A DNA stretch of 64,000 nt, taken from NCBI RefSeq assembly GCF_002154725.1, contig NZ_MTAW01000238.1:1-64000 (forward strand), in the 5' to 3' direction. This stretch comes from Nostoc sp. 106C. Its GTDB lineage: Bacteria > Cyanobacteriota > Cyanobacteriia > Cyanobacteriales > Nostocaceae. Within the stretch, counting starts at the first letter, position 1. The number at the start of each line of letters is the position of its first letter. The notes under the pieces were generated by a model. It was not told the origin of the DNA, made no database searches, and worked only from the letters and a program-made list of their open reading frames with translations. This document shows positions 28,471 to 37,667 of the stretch, one piece after another. The translations under genes and the position numbers were made by a program.

Positions 28471-28528
28471 GTGAGCCAGCGCGGTCTTCGGGGTTTCCCC
28501 CATGAGTGACTGGCGAACCCATAAGGGT
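28471..28528. repeat. Dispersed 57-bp repeat, third copy
   Basis: A diverged copy of the core found inside both TA-flanked MITEs (1230-1286 and 61611-61667), from GTGAGCCAGCGCGGTCTT to ACCCATAAGGGT. It can fold around GGGGTTTCCCCC. Here it lacks the MITE ends and is flanked by GTCATTAG-type heptamers, so the core spreads or is exchanged independently of the MITE. Confidence 0.8.
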
Positions 28529-28602
28529 CATTTGTCAATGGTCAATAGTCATTCGTTAAGGTAATCAGGACTATTAACTATAGACTAATGACTAATTTAA
28601 CT

Positions 28603-29196
28603 TTATTGTGCTGCCATCCGGTTAACTTCGGTGCCCCATGTTGGAGTTGCACCTGGTGTACGTGATGGACGTGCTGGTGGTTGGGGTACTTCATGAATGA
28701 CTCCACCGTGGGTGCTAACTTGCACACAGCTTGGTGTAAACAAAAAGATGCTTTCTCCAATGCGCTCTTGATGTCCATCTAATGCGTAAGTACCACCTGC
28801 TACAAAATCTACTGCCCGTTGAGCTTGATCCGGGTCCATAATAGTTAAATTTAATACTACAGACTTGCGCTCACGCAAAGCTTGAATTGCCTGGGGCATT
28901 TCTTCAAAGGTGCGTGGTTCAAGTACTAATACTTCAGAAATTCCGTTAATTGCTCCTGGCATACCTATCACATTCCCCATTGACTTTGACCCTGTTGCTA
29001 CATCATTACCCATTGTAGGCATGGGTTCCCGCCAACGTCGATTCTGAGTTGCAGGTTCTGGTGGCGCTGGTTGGATGTTCTCTTCTTGATATAGATTTTG
29101 GTAGCTTTCGGCTTCTGGTTCTTCTTCGTAGTATTCGTATTCTACTTGCTCATTGAGTCCTACAAAGTCTCTGAGTTTAGAAAATATATTGTTCAT
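28603..29196 (-). CDS. sepF: Cell division protein SepF
   Basis: A 197-residue FtsZ-ring protein. It has an N-terminal amphipathic helix ([14 protein letters not shown]) for membrane contact, an acidic Tyr/Glu-rich linker (about 18-60), then the SepF core (about 88-170) with [35 protein letters not shown] and [14 protein letters not shown]. It links FtsZ to the membrane and takes the place of FtsA, which cyanobacteria lack. It is downstream of pipY in a conserved order. Confidence 0.96.
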   Translation of the reverse strand: MNNIFSKLRDFVGLNEQVEYEYYEEEPEAESYQNLYQEENIQPAPPEPATQNRRWREPMPTMGNDVATGSKSMGNVIGMPGAINGISEVLVLEPRTFEEMPQAIQALRERKSVVLNLTIMDPDQAQRAVDFVAGGTYALDGHQERIGESIFLFTPSCVQVSTHGGVIHEVPQPPARPSRTPGATPTWGTEVNRMAAQ

Positions 29197-29590
29197 TTTG
29201 TTCGCTCCTGGTGCAAATTACTTCTATGTTTACCTGGCGATAAATCAGTGTAGCCGACTTTTATCGCTACACAAGGGGTTTATTCAGCAATTTTATTACT
29301 AGCTGTAGCTTCTATTACTTGTTTAAGTGAGGAACAGACGCTTTTAAAGCTATCTGAACATTACCTAGCAGCGATAATGAGTCAAGATTATATACTAATG
29401 TTTCTGCGAATGAAAGTTTTGTAACACTAATTTTATTAAGTATTGCATTTAGAAACACCAGATTTTTTGTTACTTATCGCAATAATTACTTTGAGAATTC
29501 TTCTCAAAAGCACGTGAAAGCTTATGATACCTAGCTTACAAATGGGTATAGGGCATCAGCAAGAAAACTGATGCCCAATGAAAGCTATAC
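29197..29590. other. Intergenic region upstream of sepF
   Basis: No gene is seen between sepF and the pipXY terminator. A perfect 9-bp inverted repeat, GGGCATCAG (29551-29559) and CTGATGCCC (29568-29576), lies at its far end. The 400 bp before sepF probably hold its own promoter. Confidence 0.5.
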
Positions 29591-29621
29591 AAAAAATCCC
29601 CCAGATGAAGCCCTAGGGGAT
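29591..29621 (-). terminator. Terminator of the pipX-pipY unit
   Basis: On the minus strand ATCCCC and GGGGAT (plus-strand 29616-29621 and 29596-29601) form a stem followed by a T-run, 28 bp past the pipY stop codon. Confidence 0.65.
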
Positions 29622-29648
29622 GAACTTACAAAAGCATTGACCAATTTT

Positions 29649-30317
29649 TTAAGGGCGATCCCCGAACAAGATGGTTCCCAACCTGACCATAGTTGTACCT
29701 GCTTGTACTGCTAGTTTATAGTCACTTGACATCCCCATCGATAGGTGATCCATTTTGATATGCGACCAGTTTTGATCTCTAATGGTTTTTGCTAATTTAG
29801 CAGTAGCATTAAATACATCCAAATTTTCCGCTTCATTTAATCCTAAAGGCGGAATTGTCATCAAACCCTGAATTTGTAAATTTTTATATTGATTGATTGC
29901 AGGTAAATCAGCTAAAAGTTCGGGTACAGTCCACCCTGACTTGCTGGGATCGGGGAGAATCTTGACCTGTAGGCAAATGTGGGGACTCACTCCCAACTGT
30001 GACGCTAAGTTATCTAAGCGCTGTGCCAACTGTAAATTGTCTACGGAGTGAATCCATTGAAATTGTTCTAAGGCTTTTTTGGCTTTATTGCTTTGTAAAT
30101 GTCCAATAAAGTGCCAGGTAATATCTGATAAATCTTTTAACTCTGCTTGTTTACTGGCAGCTTCTTGAATCCGGCTTTCGCCAAAATCACGTATTCCTGC
30201 GGCATACGCAGAACGGATGATTTCCGCAGGAACCGTTTTGCTGACTGCAATCAGCCGGACTGAAGATGGTATGGAGGAGCGAATTTGATCAATACGTTCG
30301 CTAATCGAACTACTCAT
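29649..30317 (-). CDS. pipY: PLP-binding protein PipY (YggS/PLPBP family)
   Basis: A 222-residue single-domain pyridoxal-phosphate protein of the COG0325 family. The PLP lysine is in LIAVSKTVP (near residue 26). Other family marks are FGESRIQEA, WHFIGHLQSNKAK, SVDNLQLA, and SMGMSSDYKLAVQAGTTMVRLG at the phosphate-binding end. It has a role in PLP and amino/keto-acid balance rather than a known catalytic reaction. The start overlaps the pipX stop by 4 nt, so the two genes are coupled, as in other cyanobacteria. Confidence 0.95.
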   Translation of the reverse strand: MSSSISERIDQIRSSIPSSVRLIAVSKTVPAEIIRSAYAAGIRDFGESRIQEAASKQAELKDLSDITWHFIGHLQSNKAKKALEQFQWIHSVDNLQLAQRLDNLASQLGVSPHICLQVKILPDPSKSGWTVPELLADLPAINQYKNLQIQGLMTIPPLGLNEAENLDVFNATAKLAKTIRDQNWSHIKMDHLSMGMSSDYKLAVQAGTTMVRLGTILFGDRP

Positions 30318-30592
30318 TGGAAGGTGCGTTGGAAAACACTCTGAAGCTGATCGTACTCCTGTGACTGCCCTGTACGACGCAGAGTACGCAAGCGATTTTC
30401 CAACATCATTCTTGCTTCAGTACGACCTATGGGCTGAAATTTTATACCTTTAATGTCATTTGTTACTAAAAAAAATAAGCGTTGGGCATAAAGTGTAGTG
30501 AACATATCCTGGGTCTCATCAACCATACAGATCCTGTAAAGTAAGCCCCAAGTTGGATGATTAATGTAAGTTTCTGCGTTTTCTGGATTCAT
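30314..30592 (-). CDS. pipX: PII/NtcA-interacting protein PipX
   Basis: A 92-residue protein of the usual PipX length. The N-terminal Tudor-like fold includes YINHPTWGLLYRICMVDE and LFFLVTNDIKGIKF, followed by C-terminal helices rich in Arg and Leu. In cyanobacteria it co-activates the nitrogen regulator NtcA and is sequestered by PII when 2-oxoglutarate is low. It is the first gene of the pipX-pipY pair. Confidence 0.95.
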   Translation of the reverse strand: MNPENAETYINHPTWGLLYRICMVDETQDMFTTLYAQRLFFLVTNDIKGIKFQPIGRTEARMMLENRLRTLRRTGQSQEYDQLQSVFQRTFQ

Positions 30593-31004
30593 TTAGGAGT
30601 CAAGGTTGGCGTCTGTAATATATTTTTTCGCAGTTTTAGTACCAACATTCAGACGATGATAACTCCCTTTCGTCAGAATATTTGTGCAAACTTATGCGAA
30701 ATTCAATAATGTTTGCTGTGTAGTGGCGGTTGTGAAGACCTTGATCTAGTTCCTCATGGACAGATGAAGCTAATAGTAGACAGAGAACGATAATGGCGAT
30801 TTGTCGTAGGGAAGGTACACTCATCTGCTATGCAGAACTAAGTTCAGAAAAGTTTCTGCCATCTATCTGCCGTTGAGAAGGTCTAGGAGATGCGCCGTGC
30901 GATGTTTCTCAAGGTAAAGGTCAGCCCTTAGACTTTTGTTGGCATAAACCTCTCTCTATGCTGCCATAATTTTCGTCGGTCGGCACACAATAGTCAAAGG
31001 TAGA
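30593..31004. other. Intergenic region upstream of pipX
   Basis: Holds the likely pipX promoter. A 62-codon minus-strand frame (30636-30824, MSVPSLRQIAIIVLCLLLAS at its start) has a hydrophobic beginning but no recognised family, and is left uncalled. No clear NtcA site (GTA-N8-TAC) was found by eye. Confidence 0.4.
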
Positions 31005-32531
31005 CTATTCATAATTTAGCGTGTTGAGTGCGATAAGTTGGGCTTGAGCTTTATGCAGAGATTCATACCATTCTCTCTCAGGATCGCTGTCTGCGACAAT
31101 ACCCGCGCCAACTTGTCCCCAAACGGTTCGGAGTGCTGAGTCAGAAGTCAGGAGTGAGTAGTTTCCCTTTTTTTCCTGTTTTTCTTCAAGGGGAGCGAGT
31201 AACAAGGTACGAATTAAGATATTTAAATCTAAGTTACCTCGCCAATCCAAATACCCACAGGAACCATAGAATAAACTGCGTCGCACAGGTTCTAGCTTTT
31301 CAATAATTTCCATGCAGCGAACTTTGGGACACCCTGTAATTGTGCCACCAGGGAAGAGAGCACGAATTAAATCAATGGCAGTGCGGTCGCATCTTAAGCG
31401 ACCTTTAACGTTGCTGACAAGGTGCATAACGTGACTATATCGCTCAATTGTCAATAATTCATCAACACGAACCGTACCCCATTCACAAACTCGCCCTAAA
31501 TCATTGCGTTCTAGATCCACCAGCATGATGTGTTCGGCGCGTTCTTTGCTATTGCTGAGTAAATCTTGTGCTAGCTGAATGTCTTGTTCTGGCGTGATCC
31601 CACGCGATCGCGTCCCAGCGATTGGTCTAGTTTCAGCTTCACCATTTTGCAACAGCACCAACCGTTCTGGAGAACAACTCATCACTTCTCCCCAAGGTGT
31701 TTGCCAATAGCTAGCAAAAGGTGAAGGATTGATACTTTGCAATGCTTGGTAAATTGACCAGCCGGAAGCTGCTGTTGTTGCTTCAAATCGTAATGAAAGA
31801 TTCGCCTGAAAAATGTCTCCCGCCTGAATGTATTTTTTCGCTTGGTTAACGGCTGTTTCATAATCTGCTTGGGATGTACAGAAATGAGGAGAGAGGCGGG
31901 AGGGGGGGACAAGGAGAGGGGGGGGTAAGGGGAGAGAGTTGTTTGTTTTTCCTGGCTCTAACTTTTTCTGTAACTCATCAATTCCACTTTCATCGCCAGC
32001 AGCTAGCCAAAGAGTTTGTTCGACGTGATCTAAAATGGCAAAACAATCTGGCTCATACCAAAAAGCTACAGGAAACGGTAAGCGATCGCATTTATTTTGG
32101 GGTAGTTGTTCAATTTCCCAAGCTACGTCATAACCCAACCATCCCAACCAACCGCCAGTGAAAGGAAGGTGGGAAGGATATGACACGGAGAGTGAGTGAC
32201 ACGGGGACGCAGGGACAACTATCTCTTTGCGTCCCCGCGTCTCCGTGTCTGTGTCTCCCCCCTGTCCTCGACTTCGCAGCAACTCCTCCAAAAACGGAAA
32301 AACTGTTCCTAATGCTGGTGTCCACATCTGAGGAACACCATCAACTATGCGGGGAGCGCCGGCACAGATAGAATAACGATTGAGTTGTGGATGTTCTTTT
32401 GGCGTTGGGTAGGTGCTTTCCAGTAAGCTAGCGATTCCAGATGCGGTAGTGGGGCGAAATAGAGCAGCGAAAATTTCAGAACCAGTACGATGTTCTAAAG
32501 GAAGCGATCGCCAGTACCAACCTTGGGTCAT
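31005..32531 (-). CDS. Chorismate-binding enzyme, PabB-like (aminodeoxychorismate/anthranilate synthase component I)
   Basis: A 508-residue enzyme that aminates chorismate. The N-terminal domain has GWLGWLGYD. The catalytic domain has FQANLSLRF, SCSPERLVLL, ETRPIAGTRSRG, ERAEHIMLVDLERNDLGRV and PGGTITGCPKVRCMEII. The PGGTITG and FYGSCGYL motifs favour PabB (folate pathway), while PIAGT rather than PIKGT is TrpE-like, so the product is uncertain. Repeat-like low-complexity segments interrupt it at about residues 86-122, 198-222 and 456-470, yet the frame stays open. It follows ecfT by 30 bp on the same strand. Confidence 0.88.
   Translation of the reverse strand: MTQGWYWRSLPLEHRTGSEIFAALFRPTTASGIASLLESTYPTPKEHPQLNRYSICAGAPRIVDGVPQMWTPALGTVFPFLEELLRSRGQGGDTDTETRGRKEIVVPASPCHSLSVSYPSHLPFTGGWLGWLGYDVAWEIEQLPQNKCDRLPFPVAFWYEPDCFAILDHVEQTLWLAAGDESGIDELQKKLEPGKTNNSLPLPPPLLVPPSRLSPHFCTSQADYETAVNQAKKYIQAGDIFQANLSLRFEATTAASGWSIYQALQSINPSPFASYWQTPWGEVMSCSPERLVLLQNGEAETRPIAGTRSRGITPEQDIQLAQDLLSNSKERAEHIMLVDLERNDLGRVCEWGTVRVDELLTIERYSHVMHLVSNVKGRLRCDRTAIDLIRALFPGGTITGCPKVRCMEIIEKLEPVRRSLFYGSCGYLDWRGNLDLNILIRTLLLAPLEEKQEKKGNYSLLTSDSALRTVWGQVGAGIVADSDPEREWYESLHKAQAQLIALNTLNYE
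32182..32249. repeat. Palindromic repeat inserted in frame in the pabB-like gene
   Basis: Two nested inverted repeats: GACACGGAGA (32182-32191) with TCTCCGTGTC (32240-32249), and GGGGACGCA (32203-32211) with TGCGTCCCC (32228-32236). It encodes about residues 94-117 of the enzyme, between conserved blocks. GACGCGG-type relatives occur at 43225 and 62083-62111. Confidence 0.75.
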
Positions 32532-32561
32532 AATTCATTCAAAATCTTAATTCCAAAATCT

Positions 32562-33488
32562 TCACACATCAGTGCCGATCGCTAGCCGCACGCCCCAAAA
32601 TAGAGTTAATGTGGCAATAGCCAGCCAGTCCCACCTTTTTAACCGTAAGTCATGCCAAGGTACTCGATGCTCATTTGGACTGGTAAAACCCCGCACCATC
32701 ATTGCACTCGCCATCTGTTCTGCTCTTAGTAGCAGATTTTCTAACAGTCGTTCTGCTACAATCATCCAAACTTTAACTGCTCCTTTAAGTCCCAGCTTTT
32801 TCCAATTAATTGCCCTAGTCATTACAGATCGTACTAAATTCTGTACTTCTTCTAAGACTAGAGGTATAAACCGCAAAGATAAAGTTAAAGTTAGAGCAAT
32901 TTCTGTAACAGGTAACTTCAGCCGCCGCAATGGTTGCATCAAGCTTTCCATCCCGGCTGTAATTTCTTCTGGTGCTGTGGTCAGCAGATAAAGGTTAGTG
33001 CTGTAAATGACAGTAAACAAAATCGTACTCAGCCGCACTGCCAAATCTAAAGAACGACGACTGACTTTAACAGGCCCTTTGTGAAATAGTACGTATCTAT
33101 ATTCTTTATTACCAAATACTGCTTGTTCATCAACATTGGCAGTATTCTTAGTTGCTTGGGGACTGAAAACCTGTTCGTTAGCTGGTAAGCGCGGCTGATA
33201 ATTGATCCCCAATCCATCCGGACTAATGGCTGCAATTGCAAAGACAAAAAAGGCTAAGATCAACAACCAACCCATTTGCTGCTGCCATACTCTCCTGGGA
33301 ATTCTCGCAATTAACGTCACAATAATTAATAGCGTTACCAATAGTAAACGCCATTCGTTCCTAGCAAAAGTGTAGCTTGTGAGAAAGCTCATCAACCAAG
33401 CAAACTTGACCCTGGGATCAATTTTATGTAGCCAAGTTTGAGGTTCTTCTAGGTAAAGTCCCAGTGGTAGAGATCGCAGTAAATCCAT
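32562..33488 (-). CDS. Energy-coupling factor transporter membrane protein EcfT (CbiQ family)
   Basis: A 308-residue inner-membrane protein of the CbiQ/EcfT family, which couples ATPases to vitamin or metal-binding S components. It has LHKIDPRVKFAWLMSF near the start (typical DPRxK motif), several membrane helices (about 30-90, 145-175, 275-305), and a cytoplasmic coupling part with ITAGMESLMQPLRRLKLP and MASAMMVRGF. A longer-than-usual loop (about 90-140) separates the second and third hydrophobic regions. It lies between der and the pabB-like gene on one strand. The substrate is unknown, and no cognate ATPase is in the window. Confidence 0.9.
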   Translation of the reverse strand: MDLLRSLPLGLYLEEPQTWLHKIDPRVKFAWLMSFLTSYTFARNEWRLLLVTLLIIVTLIARIPRRVWQQQMGWLLILAFFVFAIAAISPDGLGINYQPRLPANEQVFSPQATKNTANVDEQAVFGNKEYRYVLFHKGPVKVSRRSLDLAVRLSTILFTVIYSTNLYLLTTAPEEITAGMESLMQPLRRLKLPVTEIALTLTLSLRFIPLVLEEVQNLVRSVMTRAINWKKLGLKGAVKVWMIVAERLLENLLLRAEQMASAMMVRGFTSPNEHRVPWHDLRLKRWDWLAIATLTLFWGVRLAIGTDV

Positions 33489-33650
33489 TTCTAAGTGCTA
33501 AGTTCTGAGGTTCGAGTGCTAAGTGATGGAAAGTTTGGGTAGAGCAAGCCTAAAATCAAGATTTTGTTCTACCTACTGATTCTTGACTATTGTGCCTTGA
33601 CATAAGAGACTTAGCACACTCTACTTTTTCTTACTCAGGACTCAGAACTA

Positions 33651-35012
33651 TTAAACACGAGTGGCACGATTGAGATTACCACTTTCGACATCACGGACTT
33701 TCTTACTGCGCCACAACAAACGAATTGGGGAGCCTTTAAATCCTAATTGTTGCCGAAATTGCCGTTCAACATAGCGGCGGTAGTTTTCATTAAAGCGTTT
33801 GGCATCGTTGACAAACAGAGCGATCGTTGGCGGTTGGGTACTGACTTGTGTACCATAATAAATTTTACCTTGACGCCCGCCACGTGATGTTGGTGGGGAA
33901 TGCCAACTCACCGCATCTTCTAGAACTTCGTTAATTACTGCTGTGCTGACACGACGTTTGTGTGACTCAGCAGCTTGATTTACCAATTCTAAAATTTTCT
34001 CTACCCGCTGTCCTGTTAAAGCACTAACAAAAATAGTGTCTGCCCATTCGGTAAAATGCAGCCGTGCTTGCATATTTTTTTCGTAGTCGTAGATTGTGTA
34101 AGAGTCTTTTTCGACTGCATCCCACTTATTGACTACAACTATACAAGCGCGACCTTCCTCAAGAATCCGCCCTGCTAATTTTTGGTCTTGTTCGGTGACT
34201 CCATCTAAGGCGTCTATTACCATTAACACTACATCGGCGCGGCGAATAGCTTTAAAAGCACGGTTAATACTAAAGAATTCTGTGCCGTAATCTATGCTTT
34301 TCTTTTTACGAATGCCAGCGGTATCAATCAAGCGATAGGTTTGTCCATCTCGTTCGACCACTGTATCAATCGCATCGCGTGTTGTGCCTGAGATCGGACT
34401 AACGATCGCCCTTTCTTCCCCAACAAAAGCATTTAATAAACTAGACTTACCAACATTGGGGCGTCCGATTATTGCTACTTTAATTTCGTTAGTTTCCGGT
34501 ACTTCAGTTACATGGGGAATGTGCTTAATTAACTCATCAAGTAGTTCTCCCGTACCGCCGCCATGAATCGCAGAAATAGGGTAAGGTTCACCCAATCCTA
34601 ATTGCCAAAATTCCGCCGCTTGGATCAAGCCTTGGTCGGGGGATTCACATTTATTTACAGCCAACAGGACAGGTACAGGTTGTTGACGTAACCACTCCGC
34701 AATTTCTTCATCAGCATGTGTAGGACCAGTTTGACCATCCACAACAAAAATAGCAGCACTAGCTTCAGTAAGTGCTGTCATCGCCTGTTGACGAATCAGA
34801 GGTAAAAATTCGGTGTCATCATTAAAGACTAAGCCACCTGTATCCACAACCAAAAACTCACGATCGCTCCAGTAAGATGGCAGATAAGTGCGATCGCGTG
34901 TCACTCCCGGTTCATCGTGCACAATCGCCGTTTGTGCCCCGGCGAGACGATTAACCAGGGTGGATTTGCCCACATTTGGGCGTCCGATAATAGCAACAAT
35001 TGGCAGTCCCAT
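33651..35012 (-). CDS. der: Ribosome biogenesis GTPase Der (EngA)
   Basis: A 453-residue double-GTPase needed for 50S ribosome assembly. The first G domain has [16 protein letters not shown] (about 10-25), DTGG and NKCE. The second has [16 protein letters not shown] (about 183), DTAGIRKK and NKWD. The C-terminal KH-like domain runs from about 355 and ends with a basic tail. The order der-ecfT continues toward pipX on the same strand. Confidence 0.97.
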   Translation of the reverse strand: MGLPIVAIIGRPNVGKSTLVNRLAGAQTAIVHDEPGVTRDRTYLPSYWSDREFLVVDTGGLVFNDDTEFLPLIRQQAMTALTEASAAIFVVDGQTGPTHADEEIAEWLRQQPVPVLLAVNKCESPDQGLIQAAEFWQLGLGEPYPISAIHGGGTGELLDELIKHIPHVTEVPETNEIKVAIIGRPNVGKSSLLNAFVGEERAIVSPISGTTRDAIDTVVERDGQTYRLIDTAGIRKKKSIDYGTEFFSINRAFKAIRRADVVLMVIDALDGVTEQDQKLAGRILEEGRACIVVVNKWDAVEKDSYTIYDYEKNMQARLHFTEWADTIFVSALTGQRVEKILELVNQAAESHKRRVSTAVINEVLEDAVSWHSPPTSRGGRQGKIYYGTQVSTQPPTIALFVNDAKRFNENYRRYVERQFRQQLGFKGSPIRLLWRSKKVRDVESGNLNRATRV

Positions 35013-35346
35013 AAACTCAGGGTAACGTAGAGACGTAATATATCATGATCATGTCTCTACATTTTAGCTACTTTAAGTCTTTCTTTAATTTATATACCGC
35101 CAAGATAACTGTCAGCCAAATTTGAACATACTAAGACCAAAAATCTGGCAGTCGTGTCGATGGAGATTTTGCCTTGATGCTGACGATGGGGCTGTCTATT
35201 GATAATTTGTACCTTATTATACGTCCGGTTGATTGAACCGAATTGAATTGAGATCAATTATTTGCAATTGCCCTTACCACATTTAGCATCAAAATTTAAT
35301 GATATGGTTGTATGAGTTTTGTGCACAGAGCGATCGCATAATTCAT
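35013..35346. other. Intergenic region between der and the DUF4870 gene
   Basis: About 330 bp without a gene. TAGAGAC (about 35028) and GTCTCTA (about 35052) form an inverted repeat around a CATGATCATG palindrome just upstream of der, possibly in its leader. Nothing else is seen. Confidence 0.4.
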
Positions 35347-35377
35347 AAAAAAAGGGATGATACTCTCAATCCCTTTT
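35347..35377 (-). terminator. Terminator of the DUF4870 gene
   Basis: On the minus strand AAAAGGGAT and ATCCCTTTT (plus-strand arms about 35350-35358 and 35369-35377) are followed by a T-run. The hairpin lies 33 bp beyond the stop codon. Confidence 0.75.
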
Positions 35378-35409
35378 GCAAACATAAATTATATCTCTAG
35401 TCAATGTGA

Positions 35410-35784
35410 TTAAAAAACTCTAAAAATAAATGGATAACGGAATGGTTCATCTGGGTTAGTAAGACAGTGAAACAGCGCCCAAATTGTCAACCCCCAATGC
35501 AGGGCAAAGCCCAAAGCAACAACAGGGAAAAACAAAATTCCACCAAGACCAAAGGTCAGCCAAGATAAAATCGCAATTGGTACTCCAATTACAGTTGCCC
35601 AGAACCAAACATTGAAGTGAAAATTAATCGATTCTTTGGCATTGCTTTTCACAACTGGGTCATCAGAAATTAAGTTAATTACAATTGGAACCCCAATCGA
35701 TAACAATGTTGTACTAAAGAAAATCGCCCCATGAGATAGAGAGGATAGCAATTTACGCTTATCAGAATCGTATGTAACTTGCAT
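35410..35784 (-). CDS. DUF4870 small membrane protein
   Basis: A 124-residue protein with about three hydrophobic segments (about 18-40, 58-80, 85-112). The NAKESINFHFNVWFW motif is typical of DUF4870/Tic20-like small membrane proteins (the N-x-x-Q/E-A-x-N-F pattern). Function is unknown. It stands alone, between der and small hypothetical genes. Confidence 0.85.
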   Translation of the reverse strand: MQVTYDSDKRKLLSSLSHGAIFFSTTLLSIGVPIVINLISDDPVVKSNAKESINFHFNVWFWATVIGVPIAILSWLTFGLGGILFFPVVALGFALHWGLTIWALFHCLTNPDEPFRYPFIFRVF

Positions 35785-35919
35785 CCTGCTGGTTCCTCCA
35801 CTTGCTTTATAGCTTTAATTGTAACGGTTGCTTAATAGATATAGTATTGGAGTTTACCGTACTCAAGGTATTGTACCGCTTACCCTTAAGATAAGTTGAC
35901 TTTGACTCGTACGCATCAA

Positions 35920-36123
35920 CTATAGATTATGAGGTTTACCGTACCCCATACTAAAGTAAAGTTGAAAGCGATCGCTTCGTGGTCGATTATGTACTGAGTA
36001 GCAAGTTTTATGTTCGTGCAGCTTTCCTTCCAAAGGAGAACTCATTTGCCAAAGTCGTTCTTCTAGGGTAGTTGGGGCATTTGATGGGAAAGAAGTTTCT
36101 TTTCCCCATACTGTATGATGCAC
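35920..36123 (-). CDS. Hypothetical small protein
   Basis: A 67-codon frame, divergent from the gene at 36263. The composition is protein-like (RLWQMSSPLEGKLHEHKTCY, then RPRSDRFQLYF) with one Cys and many aromatic and basic residues. No domain or signal peptide is evident and no family is recognised. It may be a real small gene or chance. Confidence 0.35.
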   Translation of the reverse strand: MHHTVWGKETSFPSNAPTTLEERLWQMSSPLEGKLHEHKTCYSVHNRPRSDRFQLYFSMGYGKPHNL

Positions 36124-36262
36124 AGTAGCTTGCCTTTAAATTATGAAGTTTGAGTTAATATCTTGTAGAGTAGGAATCTTGCTTGTGATACAACTAACAT
36201 AAATGTATCCAGTAGGGTAGGCAACGCTAAACCTACGAATTATTTTAGAAAGGTGGTAGAAA

Positions 36263-36523
36263 ATGGGTCGTATAAATCCCTACACGCTACAGATGCAGAT
36301 TACTCGTATGTTTGAGCAAGGGCAATCATTCTTCGCCACAACCAAAGTGCAGGATTGGTTGAAAGAACGCAATCACGAGCCACTGGACTATAACATTATT
36401 TTCCATAAAAAACCTGCTCCTCCTGGCTCTAAAGAAGTCATGGTAGTAGAAATTGAATTACGTCGTAAAGATGGACAGCCTGTAGACCCCTGGTTACTAG
36501 AACAAGTGAATCTTCATGCCTAA
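36263..36523 (+). CDS. Conserved-looking small cyanobacterial protein
   Basis: An 86-residue soluble protein, MGRINPYTLQMQITRMFE at the start, then SFFATTKVQDWLKERN and VEIELRRKDGQPVDPWLLEQ. AAGGTGG upstream of the ATG is a plausible ribosome-binding site, and a terminator follows at 36603. I believe similar proteins occur across cyanobacteria, but I cannot name a function or domain. Confidence 0.75.
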   Translation: MGRINPYTLQMQITRMFEQGQSFFATTKVQDWLKERNHEPLDYNIIFHKKPAPPGSKEVMVVEIELRRKDGQPVDPWLLEQVNLHA

Positions 36524-36602
36524 TTTTGTGATAAATTAGGTATCTTGCTCATGTCAAATCTTCAACTAAACTTCTCATTATCTTAATAATTTATCTTAAA
36601 AT

Positions 36603-36635
36603 AGAGCGTTCCCAATTATGGAATGCTCTTTGTTG
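36603..36635 (+). terminator. Terminator of the 36263 gene
   Basis: AGAGCGTTCC (36603-36612) and GGAATGCTCT (36620-36629), a 10-bp stem with one G-T pair, are followed by a T-rich tail. Confidence 0.75.
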
Positions 36636-36785
36636 TTTTTTAAGCTATAAATATTACGTTTTCCAGTGCTCACAATGAAATTTAATCAGCCTTGGGTTTT
36701 TGCATTTTGGCTTTACTTCGGACGAAATTTTGATATCGATCTCTGTATCAGCCGATCTTAAAATTATCCCAACTGAGCTAAGTAG

Positions 36786-36983
36786 CTAGACATGATTAAA
36801 TATAAAACGCTTTACAGAGTAATTACTTTTGTGTGCACTATTTTGAATAGCATGAATCACAGCAAGCGCAAGTTCATACTCATCATCAAAAATTTGTGAA
36901 AAAAGCTCGTCTCGTTTGAGGTGCGCCCTATTCTTAGATATCTGCATTCCAATATCAGGGTTTCCATTGATTCGCCTCCACAT
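36786..36983 (-). CDS. Hypothetical small protein
   Basis: A 65-codon frame with protein-like composition (KRDELFSQIFDDEYELALA, then VIHAIQNSAH) and an AGGAG sequence about 12 bases before its ATG. It has no recognised domain. It lies between two unrelated genes and could be chance. Confidence 0.3.
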   Translation of the reverse strand: MWRRINGNPDIGMQISKNRAHLKRDELFSQIFDDEYELALAVIHAIQNSAHKSNYSVKRFIFNHV

Positions 36984-37066
36984 TATTAGTAGAGACTCCT
37001 GGAGTTTGAAAGCCTTGAAATAAATAGCTTATTTATAAAGACTGTTTCTGCTCATCTGCTCCAAAA

Positions 37067-37465
37067 TTACCGTTTTTTACTTGCGTAAAATTCAACAGAA
37101 ACTTCCTCTATTTCCGGTTCAATTACCGTTAGATGTTGCTCTAAAATTTCTAAATTGCGAATATTAGATTTATAGAAAGCATCAAACAAATCACCTATTA
37201 AAGGCACAGTACCAACGACTGCTTCTAAACCAACATTAAATATCATTTTGGTTAAGTCTTGGCGTGGTATACCGAAGCGAGTAGCTAAATATATGATGTA
37301 AGCTGAAAACGCTGTACTAATTAAATCACCAGCACCTGGAACTAGGCCAATAATTGGGTCTATTCCAATACGAAAACCGATGCCAGGAATGCGTATAGAT
37401 GTATCCATAAGGCGGCTGAGTTTGCGGATGCGGTTAAGCGTAGCAAGGCGTTTGGCAGCGTCCAT
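37067..37465 (-). CDS. DUF4112 membrane protein
   Basis: A 132-residue protein. The LMDTSIRIPGIGFRIGIDPI and GLVPGAGDLISTAFSAYII blocks and VVGTVPLIGDLFDAFYKSN are diagnostic of DUF4112, a family of small proteins with two hydrophobic segments and GxVPxxGD loops. Function is unknown. It lies upstream of pgk on the same strand, with its stop codon near a short terminator-free gap. Confidence 0.88.
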   Translation of the reverse strand: MDAAKRLATLNRIRKLSRLMDTSIRIPGIGFRIGIDPIIGLVPGAGDLISTAFSAYIIYLATRFGIPRQDLTKMIFNVGLEAVVGTVPLIGDLFDAFYKSNIRNLEILEQHLTVIEPEIEEVSVEFYASKKR

Positions 37466-37667
37466 AATTTACGATATTTATACTACATTTAGATTGCACC
37501 AGTTTGAATTGCTTGTCTTGTACCGTTAGAAAGAACAAAATTAGAAAATTTACGGCAGAGGTAATACTAATTTGGATTTTAGATTTAAAGTTTATTCTTA
37601 ATAAGAGAGTAAGGGCACGATCGCACCCTTACAAAATTTGTCAAAAATTAGCTGACACGCTAATTAT

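Noticed and set aside
30636-30824. 62-codon minus-strand ORF before pipX with hydrophobic start
   Set aside because: No recognised family or good ribosome-binding site; more likely the pipX leader.
32128-32371. Small ORFs on both strands over the palindromic insert
   Set aside because: Created by the inverted repeat inside the pabB-like gene; not separate genes.
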